A stretch of 64,000 nucleotides of DNA from Candidatus Peregrinibacteria bacterium (lineage in GTDB: Bacteria > Patescibacteriota > Gracilibacteria > UBA1369 > LOWO2-01-FULL-3), in contig JAPLYN010000003.1 of the NCBI GenBank assembly GCA_026395515.1, positions 1-64,000 on the forward strand, written 5' to 3'. Shown here piece after piece: positions 53,045 to 62,693 of this stretch; the stretch's first letter is position 1, and each line of letters opens with the position of its first letter. Under the pieces are notes generated by a model that saw only the letters and a list, made by a program, of their open reading frames with translations, ran no database searches and was not told where the DNA came from. A program made the translations under genes and the position numbers.

Positions 53045-53818
53045 TTATTTCGTTTTAATCTTTTTTGCTTGGGCCCAGCAAAGTTTGTACATTTTTTTGT
53101 GAAAGTCGGCGATTTCTTTTGATTTAATGATAATAGCCATTTTTTCGCGCCATGATGCGATTAAGACCTTATCGTCGTAAATGTTTATTTCAGGTGAAAA
53201 ATCATATTCACTCTGTGGAATAAGAATGGATTCGCGATTTTCTTTTTTATCCTTTTTGTGGCGTTCAATAGAAATTTTATTGTCAGGACAAATAGCTTTA
53301 ATGTGAATTTTTTTCTCAACTCCACGACGCTGATAGTATTCTGGGAAGAAGTTTGGGAGGCCTTCGTGCATGGTTTCTACATTGGCATAGGCGAGGATTG
53401 TTTCGGAGGAGGTGAGAGTATCTTCATAGGCTTGGCGTAGACCTTTTTCACCTTCATAGAAAGATACTTTTGGCTTGGTGGACTCTGGATTCTCTAGGGA
53501 AATGAGAGCAGGAAGAAGGGCGGAAATTTCTTTTTGTTGCTTCTCTATTCTCTTGGTTTGTTCCACTTTTTCGCGCTCAAGATAGTTGAGAAGATTTTTA
53601 GGATCTAGAGCTTTAAAATAAGTGGCGGATCCTTTTTTGATAGAGGAAATGAGGCCTCTTTTAGTGAGAGTAGTGATGATATCGTAAGTGGTAGTGCGAT
53701 TGATTCCGGCTTTTTCGGCGATAGTGGAAACTGGCTGGGCACCGAGACGAATGAGCTGCATATAAACCTTTGCTTCTTTTTCACTAAAGCCTATTTTGCG
53801 GAGGGTTTCGAGGATCAT
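53045..53818 (-). CDS. TrmB family transcriptional regulator
   Basis: MILETLRKIGFSEKEAKVYMQLIRLGAQPVSTIAEKAGINRTTTYDIITTLTKRGLISSIKKGSATYFKALDPKNLL. Confidence 0.9.
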   Translation of the reverse strand: MILETLRKIGFSEKEAKVYMQLIRLGAQPVSTIAEKAGINRTTTYDIITTLTKRGLISSIKKGSATYFKALDPKNLLNYLEREKVEQTKRIEKQQKEISALLPALISLENPESTKPKVSFYEGEKGLRQAYEDTLTSSETILAYANVETMHEGLPNFFPEYYQRRGVEKKIHIKAICPDNKISIERHKKDKKENRESILIPQSEYDFSPEINIYDDKVLIASWREKMAIIIKSKEIADFHKKMYKLCWAQAKKIKTK

Positions 53819-53862
53819 GGGAAAATGAGATTAGTGGCGGGGCTCTATCTAGTGGCTGTAAT

Positions 53863-53903
53863 CATGTAAAAATTGGTAGCATGGCGCTATATATTTCCAC
53901 ATG
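53863..53903. repeat. 41-bp dispersed imperfect palindrome, copy A
   Basis: CATGTAAAAATTGGTAGCATGGCGCTATATATTTCCACATG; 38/41 identical to 61754-61794. Confidence 0.75.
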
Positions 53904-53934
53904 CGGGGAATAGTGATAGGTTGTTGGCTTGCCG

Positions 53935-53971
53935 TGTAAAAATTGCTGGCAATTTGACGTCAATTTTTACA
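53935..53971. repeat. Inverted repeat related to the 41-bp element
   Basis: TGTAAAAATTG-CTGGCAATTTGACGT-CAATTTTTACA. Confidence 0.6.
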
Positions 53972-54171
53972 AGGACGCTTCCGGGCATGCAAGGTAGGCC
54001 GAGTAGCCCAACAGACACGAACGAAAACAATAGTGTTGTCGGAAATCTGTCGACAGTGGCATTCTACAGATCAAAGGATATTTAATCAAGAGTCAGTGGT
54101 CACGTATTGCTAATTTGTCGAAAAAGATTCAAAATGTACACTTGTAAATTAATCAAGTATAATTCTAAACA

Positions 54172-55131
54172 ATGTCATACATCAAAAAAATGGAGGAGGT
54201 GAGATTGAAACAACCAAGGGTTGGGCTTCTTTCTGTGAATTGCGAAAATTGTCCTTACGTGAGCTACACTGGAAATTGCAAAAATTCATACTTGCTATTC
54301 GGTAGCGAGCACGACGAGGGCTGCAATTATGGCTTCTGGCTCTATGATTCTACTGACTCAACAGACTGCGATTATTGTCAGAAATGTGAGCTTTGCTATG
54401 ACTGTGTGGATGTAATTGAATCTTATAATGTGAATTTCTCCCAAGATTGCAGCAACTGCACAGATTGTGAATATTGCTACGATTGCATGGGTTGCAATAA
54501 CTGCTTTGGCTGTACGGGACTTCGCAGACAAAAATACATGATAGGCAACAAACAACATTCCAAAGAAGATTATGAAAAGAAAGTGGCGGGATTGAAGGCG
54601 AGCATGAATAGAGAAAAATTATTGGCGATGCTGGAACAGGTCAAATTGGCTGTGCCACACTTTTATACACATCAATTAAATAATGAAAATTCCACAGGAG
54701 ATTACGTTTATAATTCACGTAATGCTCATGAATGTTTCGACGTGAAACAAATGGAAGATTCTCTATATTGTAATAATTCCGTAGAGCTAAAAGATTGCAT
54801 GGATATGAGCAATTCCTACTACGGCTCGGAGTTAAATTACGAAGTGATGTCTGAGATGAATTTATATAATTGTAATTTCTGCGTGACCTGTTTTGATAGT
54901 CAAAATTTGGATCATTGCGAGAGCTTATATAATTCACATGATTGCTTTGGTTGCTTCGGAATGAAACATGCGGAATATTGCATTTTTAACGAGAAATATT
55001 CAAAAGAAGAATACGAGAAAAAAGTAGCGGAGATAAAAGCTGAGATGATGAAAAGTGGCGATTACATGCAGTTTCCATCGTCGACTTATCCATACGAGGA
55101 TAGCAATGCAATGATGGAATTTCCTTTATAA
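54172..55131 (+). CDS. Cys-rich CxxC-repeat protein (paralogue of the central part of 17338-19032)
   Basis: CDYCQKCELCYDCVDVIESYNVNFSQDCSNCTDCEYCYDCMGCNNCFGCTGLRRQKYMIGNKQHSKEDYEKKV. Confidence 0.8.
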   Translation: MSYIKKMEEVRLKQPRVGLLSVNCENCPYVSYTGNCKNSYLLFGSEHDEGCNYGFWLYDSTDSTDCDYCQKCELCYDCVDVIESYNVNFSQDCSNCTDCEYCYDCMGCNNCFGCTGLRRQKYMIGNKQHSKEDYEKKVAGLKASMNREKLLAMLEQVKLAVPHFYTHQLNNENSTGDYVYNSRNAHECFDVKQMEDSLYCNNSVELKDCMDMSNSYYGSELNYEVMSEMNLYNCNFCVTCFDSQNLDHCESLYNSHDCFGCFGMKHAEYCIFNEKYSKEEYEKKVAEIKAEMMKSGDYMQFPSSTYPYEDSNAMMEFPL

Positions 55132-55148
55132 ATAACTAAACAAACTAT

Positions 55149-55430
55149 ATGGCAGATACAACAATAAATAGTGAAAAAGCTAAGTGCAAAGCTTGCAGCA
55201 AAGAATTTTTAATCATTCCACAAGAGCAATCATTCTACACAAAAAAAGGCTTACCGAAGCCGGAAAACTGTCCAGAATGTCGTCGAAAAAGAAGACTCAG
55301 CCTCAGAAATGAGAGAAAACTCTACAAAAGAAAATGCGACAAATGCAGCAAGGACATGGTTAGTACTTATTCAGCAGAAAGTCTTTACAAAGTTTATTGC
55401 CAGGAGTGCTATTGGGAATACTTGGGATAA
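55149..55430 (+). CDS. Zinc-ribbon protein (paralogue of the C-terminal part of 17338-19032)
   Basis: CKACSKEFLIIPQEQSFYTKKGLPKPENCPECRRKRRLSLRNERKLYKRKCDKCSKDMVSTYSAESLYKVYCQECYWEYLG. Confidence 0.8.
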   Translation: MADTTINSEKAKCKACSKEFLIIPQEQSFYTKKGLPKPENCPECRRKRRLSLRNERKLYKRKCDKCSKDMVSTYSAESLYKVYCQECYWEYLG

Positions 55431-55432
55431 GA

Positions 55433-55807
55433 CTAGAACATGTCTTCTAGATCTACCAATTGCCAATCTTGAGTATTGTCTGGTTTGCGTTTCAAAATAA
55501 ATTTAATGCGTGGTGAAGGCAAAGCTGAGAGGTGTTTAGTGTGGCCATCTCCTTGTATTGCCTGAGTTTCTACACGACGGCTTAATTTAAAATCAAAACG
55601 ATTAAGACTGAATTGAACAACGCGTTCATAACCAACTTCTAATTCTTGATCACCAACTTCAGAGTAAAGCGGGCTTGAATTATCTTCTGTAACTTCACCT
55701 CCTACTGATTTAATTCTATCAATGATCGCTTCAAAAGCTTCGTCGCGACCAGCGCCACGTGTTTCCTCGATTTCTTTCATTGGTGGTTTTTTTCCTCCAG
55801 CGCCCAT
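55433..55807 (-). CDS. Hypothetical protein
   Basis: 124-aa ORF; convergent with zinc-ribbon gene, divergent from methyltransferase gene. Confidence 0.5.
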   Translation of the reverse strand: MGAGGKKPPMKEIEETRGAGRDEAFEAIIDRIKSVGGEVTEDNSSPLYSEVGDQELEVGYERVVQFSLNRFDFKLSRRVETQAIQGDGHTKHLSALPSPRIKFILKRKPDNTQDWQLVDLEDMF

Positions 55808-55859
55808 GGTAATTTGGTGATAATATGATAAGGTGTTTGCTGACGTAATTCTAACTGAT

Positions 55860-56483
55860 ATGAGCTATAAAGGAAAATTGAAATCACAACTGCATGAAGT
55901 GGCCGACGGCTACAATCTTTACGCTGACTTATATGAGAAGAGTCACGAATATCTCGATACCTTCGAAAGAGATGTAGTTTTTACATTACTTGGAAGACTA
56001 AAGGACAAGAAGGTATTAGACGTAGGCTGTGGAGCAGGAAGATTAACAAAATTCTTGAAAAATGAAGGAGCTGATGTCTACGCCACAGATATTTCCGAAG
56101 AGATGTTGAAAATCGTTCAGAAAAAAGTTCCCGATGTAAAAGCGTACAATGCGCCGATGGATAAGCTCCCATTTGCAGATGATACTTTTGATATCGTGAC
56201 TGCAGCCTTCGTAATCGTACATTTAGAAACTTTAGAAAAATCATTTGAAGAAGTTTACAGAGTAATTAAACCTGGTGGATTTTTTATCGTTACTAATGTG
56301 AACCAAAGAAAACCTCCAAGACTAAAAACAAAAGCTGGAGAAAAAATCGTAATAAAATCTGAATATCACAGGCCAGAAGCTGTAATCGAAGCTTTGGAAG
56401 GATGTTTCTTTGCAATAGAAAAAAATGAATTTGTGTTTGCGGATGGAGCGTGGATAAACCAGATAATTAAAGCGCGAAAATAG
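55860..56483 (+). CDS. Class I SAM-dependent methyltransferase
   Basis: KKVLDVGCGAGRLTKFLKNEGADVYATDISEEMLKIVQKK...LPFADDTFDIVTAAFVIVHL; start revised to ATG 55860. Confidence 0.85.
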   Translation: MSYKGKLKSQLHEVADGYNLYADLYEKSHEYLDTFERDVVFTLLGRLKDKKVLDVGCGAGRLTKFLKNEGADVYATDISEEMLKIVQKKVPDVKAYNAPMDKLPFADDTFDIVTAAFVIVHLETLEKSFEEVYRVIKPGGFFIVTNVNQRKPPRLKTKAGEKIVIKSEYHRPEAVIEALEGCFFAIEKNEFVFADGAWINQIIKARK

Positions 56484-56556
56484 GGGAGTTTCATTGACTT
56501 TAAGCCTTCTTTAAAATAGAATTTTTCCAATAAAAAATAATTTCTAACACCACCAC

Positions 56557-57510
56557 ATGAAAACTACAAAGATGTTGAAGGTAGGCGCGTTGGTCTTGGC
56601 CACTTTGACAATTCTTGTCGGCTGCGGTCCTAAGAACGACAAAGCTGCTCAAGACGCTGTACACACAGCAATGGTAAACACTTCTAAGGTAAAATCTGAA
56701 AGCTACGATTTACTTTTGAATGGAAAAATTACTGCAGGAAAAGATTCAACTGCTCAATTTAAAGAATTGAAAGGTTCTTTGGATTTCAGTGGTGTATTTG
56801 ATATGAGAGCGAAAGAAGATCCTAGATTCACATTGAAAATTGATGCTAAAGGAACAGTAGATGGCGGAAAAGAACAAGCTGTAGCAGGAGAAATGCTCTT
56901 AGCTAGCAAAAATTTCTTTTTCTCTATAAGCAAAGTAAGCGTAGACGGAATTCCTGATTTATACAAAGCAGCTGTAGACCAATTCATGAACAAATGGTGG
57001 TCAGTAGCATTGCCTCCAGAATCATTTGCTAAATTAACAGCAAGCGCTGGTGACGATAAAGACATGACACCAGAACAAAAACAACTTAAAGATTTGATGG
57101 AAAAGACTCAATTCTTCAAGAATGTTTCAGACCTAGGTTCTGATAAAGTTGGAAGCGTAGTTGCAGAAAAATACTCTGTAGAATTAGACAAAGAAGCTTT
57201 CAAAACTTACTTAACAGAAGCAACAAAAATTACAGGCCAAGCAACTAAGAGTGCAGATATGGCACAGTTTGATAAGTTGATGGCTTTAGTTGAATTCAAA
57301 GGAAACGTTTGGATTTCAGCTGATGACAAAATGTTGAGAAAAGTTGATGGTACAGTAACTATTGCTCCAGGAGCTGAGACAGACAATGCAGCAATGGATT
57401 TCCAAGCTACTTACACAGTGGACAACTTGAATAAGGAAGTAAAAGTAGAAGCACCTGCTAAGTCTGAGAAATTTGATCTTTCAAAGGCTTTGGGTATGCC
57501 AACTAAATAA
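56557..57510 (+). CDS. Lipoprotein, LppX/DUF6612-like
   Basis: MLKVGALVLATLTILVGCGPKN lipobox; beta-rich body. Confidence 0.65.
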   Translation: MKTTKMLKVGALVLATLTILVGCGPKNDKAAQDAVHTAMVNTSKVKSESYDLLLNGKITAGKDSTAQFKELKGSLDFSGVFDMRAKEDPRFTLKIDAKGTVDGGKEQAVAGEMLLASKNFFFSISKVSVDGIPDLYKAAVDQFMNKWWSVALPPESFAKLTASAGDDKDMTPEQKQLKDLMEKTQFFKNVSDLGSDKVGSVVAEKYSVELDKEAFKTYLTEATKITGQATKSADMAQFDKLMALVEFKGNVWISADDKMLRKVDGTVTIAPGAETDNAAMDFQATYTVDNLNKEVKVEAPAKSEKFDLSKALGMPTK

Positions 57511-57518
57511 ATTTATTT

Positions 57519-57556
57519 TAAAAGGCCTCTCGTTGAAAAACGAGGGGCTTTTTTTA
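57519..57556 (+). terminator. Terminator
   Basis: AAAAGGCCTCTCGTT-GAAA-AACGAGGGGC + TTTTTTT. Confidence 0.8.
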
Positions 57557-58639
57557 TGTGCGGTGCTTTTTGCCTTTAAAGTCGCGATACTGTGAAAGAT
57601 CTACTTTCCAAGAATTTCCTTCTGGTACAGCTACTTTTCCATAACCATTTGCAACATCAATAATAAACTTTGCTGTATCGGCGATACCGGAAAGACGTGG
57701 ACGAAGATTGCCCCAAATTTTTGCGGCGCGTTTCATCGGCACAGTGAAGTGACGTGACCAATAAACGGGATCATTGTTGAGTAAATAATATGGGCGAATC
57801 CCTTCTTTAGTAAGGTTAACGAAAAGTTCGTGAAGAGTGTCTTCATCATCATTCACGCCTTTGAGAAAAACTGTCTGAGCAAGAATAGTTGCGAGAGAAA
57901 TTTTGCGAAAATTATAAAGAACTTTTTTAGTTTGTTCACTAAGCTCCGCAGGATGATTGATGTGGAGCATGATGTAAGGATTTTTTATTTCAGCGAGGAG
58001 TTTATAGTGCCAATCCTGAACTACTGACGGATTATGAACAGGCAGACGAGTACCGACTCTTATGAGGTCAATGCGACCCTGTTTTTGAAGCTTTACGAGG
58101 CCTTGAATGATTTTTGTGAGGTAAGGCTCGGGAGCAGTAAGCGGATCGCCGCCAGAGAGAATAACTTCGTTTATTTCGGGGTGAGATTTTAGAAGATCGA
58201 ATACTTGATTAATTTCTGCATCAGAAAGGAAAAATTTGTTTGCAATTGTGGCGGTGGAATTAGTCTTATGCATTGGAGGTAAGCCAACTTCTCGGCCGCG
58301 AGTACAGAATCGGCAATAGCTCGCACAGAGGCGAGTAACTGTCCAAAGAATACGACCATATTGAGTGACTTCTCCCTTTTTATTTATTTTTCCGCGATAT
58401 TTATAAATTACTCCGGGGGCAATTTCGTGGAGATCTTCGTTGAGAGGATCGAGGCCTCCTTTTACCTTGCTGTAGCGCTTTTCTTTTTCTGGTTGAGCGA
58501 TAAATTGAAGACCTATTGGGCCTTTTGGTCCGCCGGTTTTGTTAATGAGATCGAGTAAATATGGGGAAATAGATTCCGGTAATCCTCCGTGTGGAAGCAT
58601 CATTTTCAGGCCGCGAGGTTGTAGGGGATTTGTACTCAT
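57554..58639 (-). CDS. KamA-family radical SAM protein (lysine 2,3-aminomutase-like)
   Basis: WTVTRLCASYCRFCTRGREVG CxxxCxxC cluster motif; EVILSGGDPLTAPEPYL; RIDLIRVGTRLPVHNP. Confidence 0.88.
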   Translation of the reverse strand: MSTNPLQPRGLKMMLPHGGLPESISPYLLDLINKTGGPKGPIGLQFIAQPEKEKRYSKVKGGLDPLNEDLHEIAPGVIYKYRGKINKKGEVTQYGRILWTVTRLCASYCRFCTRGREVGLPPMHKTNSTATIANKFFLSDAEINQVFDLLKSHPEINEVILSGGDPLTAPEPYLTKIIQGLVKLQKQGRIDLIRVGTRLPVHNPSVVQDWHYKLLAEIKNPYIMLHINHPAELSEQTKKVLYNFRKISLATILAQTVFLKGVNDDEDTLHELFVNLTKEGIRPYYLLNNDPVYWSRHFTVPMKRAAKIWGNLRPRLSGIADTAKFIIDVANGYGKVAVPEGNSWKVDLSQYRDFKGKKHRT

Positions 58640-59559
58640 TTATTTAGGAAAAAACTTACAGTAAGTGGAATGTAGAAGAGTGCGATGAGTGTGCTAATTG
58701 ATACTACCAAGGCCACTTTCTGAGGTTGAACTTTTAATTCTGTGGCGTAGATAACGGAGCTTACGGAAAGTGGAACAAGAGATTCAATAAGTAAGGCAGC
58801 GTGCATAGTTTTATCAAAAATGTGGAAATAATTTGTGTCGAGAAAAATTATTCCGAGAAAAATTGCCGGCCAAATAATGAACTTATTAAAAAGAGCTATT
58901 GTAGTGAATTTCCAATCGAGATGAGTGGCGCGAATTTCGGCTAAACCAAGCCCTATAATCATCATTCCCAAAGTGAAATATACAGTCTTAAACATTGCTA
59001 GAAAGTCGAAAACTTCTTTAGTAGGAGTGATGTTTAAAAAATTAATTAAAAGAGCGGTAGCAAAAACATAAAGGTGTGGAAGACGGAAAACTTTTGAAAG
59101 AGCTTCTTTTTGAGAATGAGTAGCACGAGCAACAATATAAAAAGCGAGAGTATTTTCATAAATCATGAGCCCAAGACTGACCATCGCAACTACAGGAAGC
59201 GCCAAATCACCAATGATTGCTAAGCAGACCGGTAAGCCAAAATAACCGACATTGCCAGTTCCTGACATGAAGGTAAGAACTTTTTCCGTGCCGTCGTGCC
59301 AAGTCTTTTTTGTGACAAAATAATTCACTGCACAAATAGCTGCGCCGACGAAGAAAAATATCACTGGAATAAGAAATAATTCCTTATGATCTCGGGCTTG
59401 GAGAGTACCAAGAAGCACAATTGCTGGACCAAAAATATAAATAACTAATCTGGAAATGCTATCTTTATTGACGTTGAAAAATTTATTGGCGATGAAGCCA
59501 ATAAGGATAAGAAGATAGAGTGGGATTATTTTGATTAAAAGAATTATAAAAAGTGACAT
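58636..59559 (-). CDS. AEC family (auxin efflux carrier-like) transporter
   Basis: ~10 TM helices; GTGNVGYFGLPVCLAIIGD and C-terminal ATELKVQPQKVALVVSISTL AEC signatures. Confidence 0.82.
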   Translation of the reverse strand: MSLFIILLIKIIPLYLLILIGFIANKFFNVNKDSISRLVIYIFGPAIVLLGTLQARDHKELFLIPVIFFFVGAAICAVNYFVTKKTWHDGTEKVLTFMSGTGNVGYFGLPVCLAIIGDLALPVVAMVSLGLMIYENTLAFYIVARATHSQKEALSKVFRLPHLYVFATALLINFLNITPTKEVFDFLAMFKTVYFTLGMMIIGLGLAEIRATHLDWKFTTIALFNKFIIWPAIFLGIIFLDTNYFHIFDKTMHAALLIESLVPLSVSSVIYATELKVQPQKVALVVSISTLIALFYIPLTVSFFLNK

Positions 59560-59844
59560 GTGCTTTTGTTATTCAAGTATACATATTAGACAGGAGTCGA
59601 AAATGTTTGTCTAGTCAAATGAGTCTAAAAATAATTAGCCCTCTCAAACATTTTTTTGAAGAAAATTTATGTACGCCAAGCAGAAAATTTCGGACTATCA
59701 AGATAATTTGACTAATTTTTTAATAATTTTCTAAATTTTTAAAATTGATGATTTCTTAATCTGGACAATTTTGCCCCACTTATTTGACGCTACATCTGTT
59801 TTTCTCCAAAATACGGGGAGATTTATTAATTAATTTTTTCAAAC

Positions 59845-61074
59845 ATGGGCAATTTGAATACAGGAGACATTGCGTGGGTATCGGCGGCGTCGGCATTGGT
59901 AATGCTCATGACTCCAGCCTTAGGATTTTTCTACGCTGGACTAGTTAGGAAGAAAAATCTGGTTTCAACTCTCGTGCAATGCGTAGCAATTTTCGCTTTG
60001 GTAAGCCTTATTTGGGCTTTATGGGGGTACACTCTAGCTTTTGGACCTAGCGTGAATGGATTCATTGGAAATCTCTCTCATTTAGGATTGGATGGTGTAG
60101 GAGTTGGTATAGATGAAAATTATGCGGCTACAATTCCTATTCTTTTATTTTTCTTTTTTCAGCTTAAATTTGCAGCAATTACACCGGCTTTGATTATTGG
60201 AGCTTTTGCGGAAAGAGTGAGGTTTAAAGCTTTATTGGTATTCATAACTTTATGGGTGACTTTTGTATATGCTCCTGTAGCTCACTGGGTGTGGGGAATT
60301 GGTGGATGGTTAAGACAGTTTGGAGCCTTGGATTTTGCGGGAGGAACTGTAGTGCATATTACGGCGGGATTCTCAGCTTTGGCAGCGGCACTAGTGATAG
60401 GTCGCAGAAAAGATCATGGCACAGGAGAGTTTGTGCCAAATAATATTCCTTTTGTAATTTTGGGAGCGGCTTTGCTTTGGTTCGGATGGTTTGGATTTAA
60501 TGCGGGAAGTTCTTTGGCGGCAAATGGATTGGCAGTGAATGCTTTAGTGGTAACAAATTTGGCGGCATCTGCTGCGGCAATGAGCTGGATGTTTACAGAT
60601 TGGATATTAAAAGGAAAACCTTCAGCGGTAGGAATATCTGTAGGAGCGGTGTGTGGACTAGTAGCAATCACTCCAGCCTCAGGATACGTGGGAGTACCTG
60701 CTTCGATATTTATAGGAATGGTAGCTGGAATTCTTTCAAACCTAATAGCAAATTGGAGGGCAACAAGAACAAAACTGGATGATTCTCTAGATGTATTTGC
60801 CTGTCATGGAATGAGTGGAGTATGGGGAGCGTTGGCAACAGGATTATTCGCTTCTAAGGCAATTAATGCTGCTGGTGGAGATGGATTATTTTATGGAAAT
60901 GCACATCAATTTTGGGTGCAGTGTTTGGCCGTACTAGTATCAGCGGCCTATTCTTTTGTTGTAACTTATGGCTTATTAAAATTACTCGGAAAGATAATGC
61001 AAATCCGTGTAAATTCTGCAGATGAAGATAGAGGATTAGACGAAAGCGAACATGGAGAAATCGCCTATGGCTAA
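59845..61074 (+). CDS. amtB: Ammonium transporter
   Basis: MTPALGFFYAGLVRKKNLVSTLVQC, FAGGTVVHITAGFSALAAALVIG, LLWFGWFGFNAGSSLAANGLA, DVFACHGMSGVWGALATGLFA. Confidence 0.96.
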   Translation: MGNLNTGDIAWVSAASALVMLMTPALGFFYAGLVRKKNLVSTLVQCVAIFALVSLIWALWGYTLAFGPSVNGFIGNLSHLGLDGVGVGIDENYAATIPILLFFFFQLKFAAITPALIIGAFAERVRFKALLVFITLWVTFVYAPVAHWVWGIGGWLRQFGALDFAGGTVVHITAGFSALAAALVIGRRKDHGTGEFVPNNIPFVILGAALLWFGWFGFNAGSSLAANGLAVNALVVTNLAASAAAMSWMFTDWILKGKPSAVGISVGAVCGLVAITPASGYVGVPASIFIGMVAGILSNLIANWRATRTKLDDSLDVFACHGMSGVWGALATGLFASKAINAAGGDGLFYGNAHQFWVQCLAVLVSAAYSFVVTYGLLKLLGKIMQIRVNSADEDRGLDESEHGEIAYG

Positions 61075-61658
61075 AGCTTACCGATTAGCTCAGTAGATGG
61101 CTTTAGAGTTTTTTCTCCTGGTTTCCAGTTTACCGGGCAAACTTCGCCACCGTGTTCACGGACGAATTTTGCTGCCTGAAGTTTCCTGAGAAGTTCTTTC
61201 ACATTGCGACCGATGTTGTTTGCATGAACCTCGTAGGCTTGAATTTTGCCATCTGGATCAACTATAAAGCTTCCACGTAAAGCTAAACCTTCTTCGGGAA
61301 TATATACTCCTAAAGCGCGGCAAAGATTGCCAGTAGGATCAGCAATCATTGGAAATTTGATCTTAGAAATTGAATCTGAGTGATCGTGCCAAGCTTTGTG
61401 AACGAAAGCTGTATCCGTGCTAACACTAAATACTTCAGCACCTTCTTTTTTAAATTCTTCGTAATGATCAGCTAATTCTGAAAGCTCAGTAGGGCAAACA
61501 AAAGTAAAATCTGCAGGATAAAAAAATAAAACTAACCATTTATCTTTAAATTGATCGAAGCTAATTTTTTCTATGGCTTCGTTTTGGAAAGCTTCGAATT
61601 TATCTTGTGGGAGAGTAGAGCCAATGAGGGAGAGAGGTAAGTTTTGTATTGAGTCCAT
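61071..61658 (-). CDS. ahpC: Peroxiredoxin (AhpC type)
   Basis: WLVLFFYPADFTFVCPTELSELADHYEEFKKEGAEVFSVSTD; second Cys GGEVCPVNWKPGEKTL. Confidence 0.93.
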   Translation of the reverse strand: MDSIQNLPLSLIGSTLPQDKFEAFQNEAIEKISFDQFKDKWLVLFFYPADFTFVCPTELSELADHYEEFKKEGAEVFSVSTDTAFVHKAWHDHSDSISKIKFPMIADPTGNLCRALGVYIPEEGLALRGSFIVDPDGKIQAYEVHANNIGRNVKELLRKLQAAKFVREHGGEVCPVNWKPGEKTLKPSTELIGKL

Positions 61659-61753
61659 ATGTAAATTTGATTATGTGTTGGTTTTCAAAGTAGACTATTC
61701 GGCTCTAGTTTTCAATAGGGGAGGATTAGTAATCTGATATGGATAATCACGTT

Positions 61754-61794
61754 CATGTAAAAATTGGTAGCATGGTGCTATACATTTTCACATG
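61754..61794. repeat. 41-bp dispersed imperfect palindrome, copy B
   Basis: CATGTAAAAATTGGTAGCATGGTGCTATACATTTTCACATG. Confidence 0.75.
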
Positions 61795-61903
61795 AAAAAT
61801 ATTTGGCACACCAAATTTGAGTCCAATACTTAAAGATCTTTAGAAAGGATTTAAATGGTCGGGCGATTCGAGAGAATCGTACACGGGCACCATTTGTAAA
61901 AAA

Positions 61904-61980
61904 TGGTCGGGGTGCTGGGACTTGAACCCAGGGCCTCATGGTCCCAAACCATGCGCGATAGCCAACTTCGCCACACCCCG
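61904..61980 (-). tRNA. tRNA-Pro (anticodon TGG), encoded CCA
   Basis: CGGGGTGTGGCGAAGTTGGCTATCGCGCATGGTTTGGGACCATGAGGCCCTGGGTTCAAGTCCCAGCACCCCGACCA. Confidence 0.96.
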
Positions 61981-62035
61981 ATATAAGTAACGGGGAGATT
62001 GTAGCCAATAAGTGGATGATTGTTAAGGGAATTTT

Positions 62036-62578
62036 TTGTATAATGGGTTCATGGACAGATTTTACACAAAAATTATAGGAATTCCCGTAGTAGAAGATGA
62101 CGGTTTAAGGGCTTTAACTACAGTAAAAGACCTAGTCGTAGATCCAGAGAAGGGAAAGGTCTTGGCTTTTGTGGTAGATGCAGGGAAAAATTTGATTATC
62201 ATGCCGATGGACATAATTTCATGGCACGATGTCCTACATATCAACCATCGTGACTCAATTATTCATGGTGATGATATTTTTCGAGTACAGACAGTTCAGA
62301 AAGAAGGAACGAAGATTTTTGGCAATAGAGTGGAGACAAAAGACGGAAAATATTTAGGCAACGTAGTGGACTATGCCATTGATAATCATTTAATGGTTTT
62401 GAAAAAATTATTTGTTTCTAAAGGCTTTTTGGGATTAGTGAGATTCGACAGCAGAGTGATTGCTTCAAAAAATATTATAGAAATTTTGCCTGAAAAAATT
62501 ATCGTAAAAGATGATATTGGAACAGTGAAAGAATCTACAAAAGAAAAAATTCCAGTAGGAGAAGCGGCAGCGGCATAA
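62036..62578 (+). CDS. PRC-barrel domain protein
   Basis: GIPVVEDDGLRALTTVKDLVVDPEKGKVLAFVVDAGKN; second barrel VETKDGKYLGNVVDYAID. Confidence 0.75.
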   Translation: MYNGFMDRFYTKIIGIPVVEDDGLRALTTVKDLVVDPEKGKVLAFVVDAGKNLIIMPMDIISWHDVLHINHRDSIIHGDDIFRVQTVQKEGTKIFGNRVETKDGKYLGNVVDYAIDNHLMVLKKLFVSKGFLGLVRFDSRVIASKNIIEILPEKIIVKDDIGTVKESTKEKIPVGEAAAA

Positions 62579-62623
62579 AGAGAATGACTGCGCCGGAAAG
62601 CTCCGGCATTATTTTGCATAAAT

Positions 62624-62647
62624 AAAAGCCCCCTTGCGGAGGCTTTT
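62624..62647. terminator. Bidirectional-looking terminator hairpin
   Basis: AAAAGCCCCCTTGCGGAGGCTTTT. Confidence 0.6.
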
Positions 62648-62693
62648 AAGCGGTCATTTATTAATTGCCAGGCGCGAAGGCCGTGGCTGTGGA

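Noticed and set aside
59710-59755. AT-rich stretch resembling the 11-bp competence box (TTTAGAAAATT ATTAAAAAATT)
   Set aside because: Units are degenerate, lack the TTTAAGAAAAT core and no -10 at the 4-bp gap; ~150 bp from the nearest gene in that orientation.
61778-62008. 76-aa minus-strand ORF
   Set aside because: Reads through tRNA-Pro(TGG).
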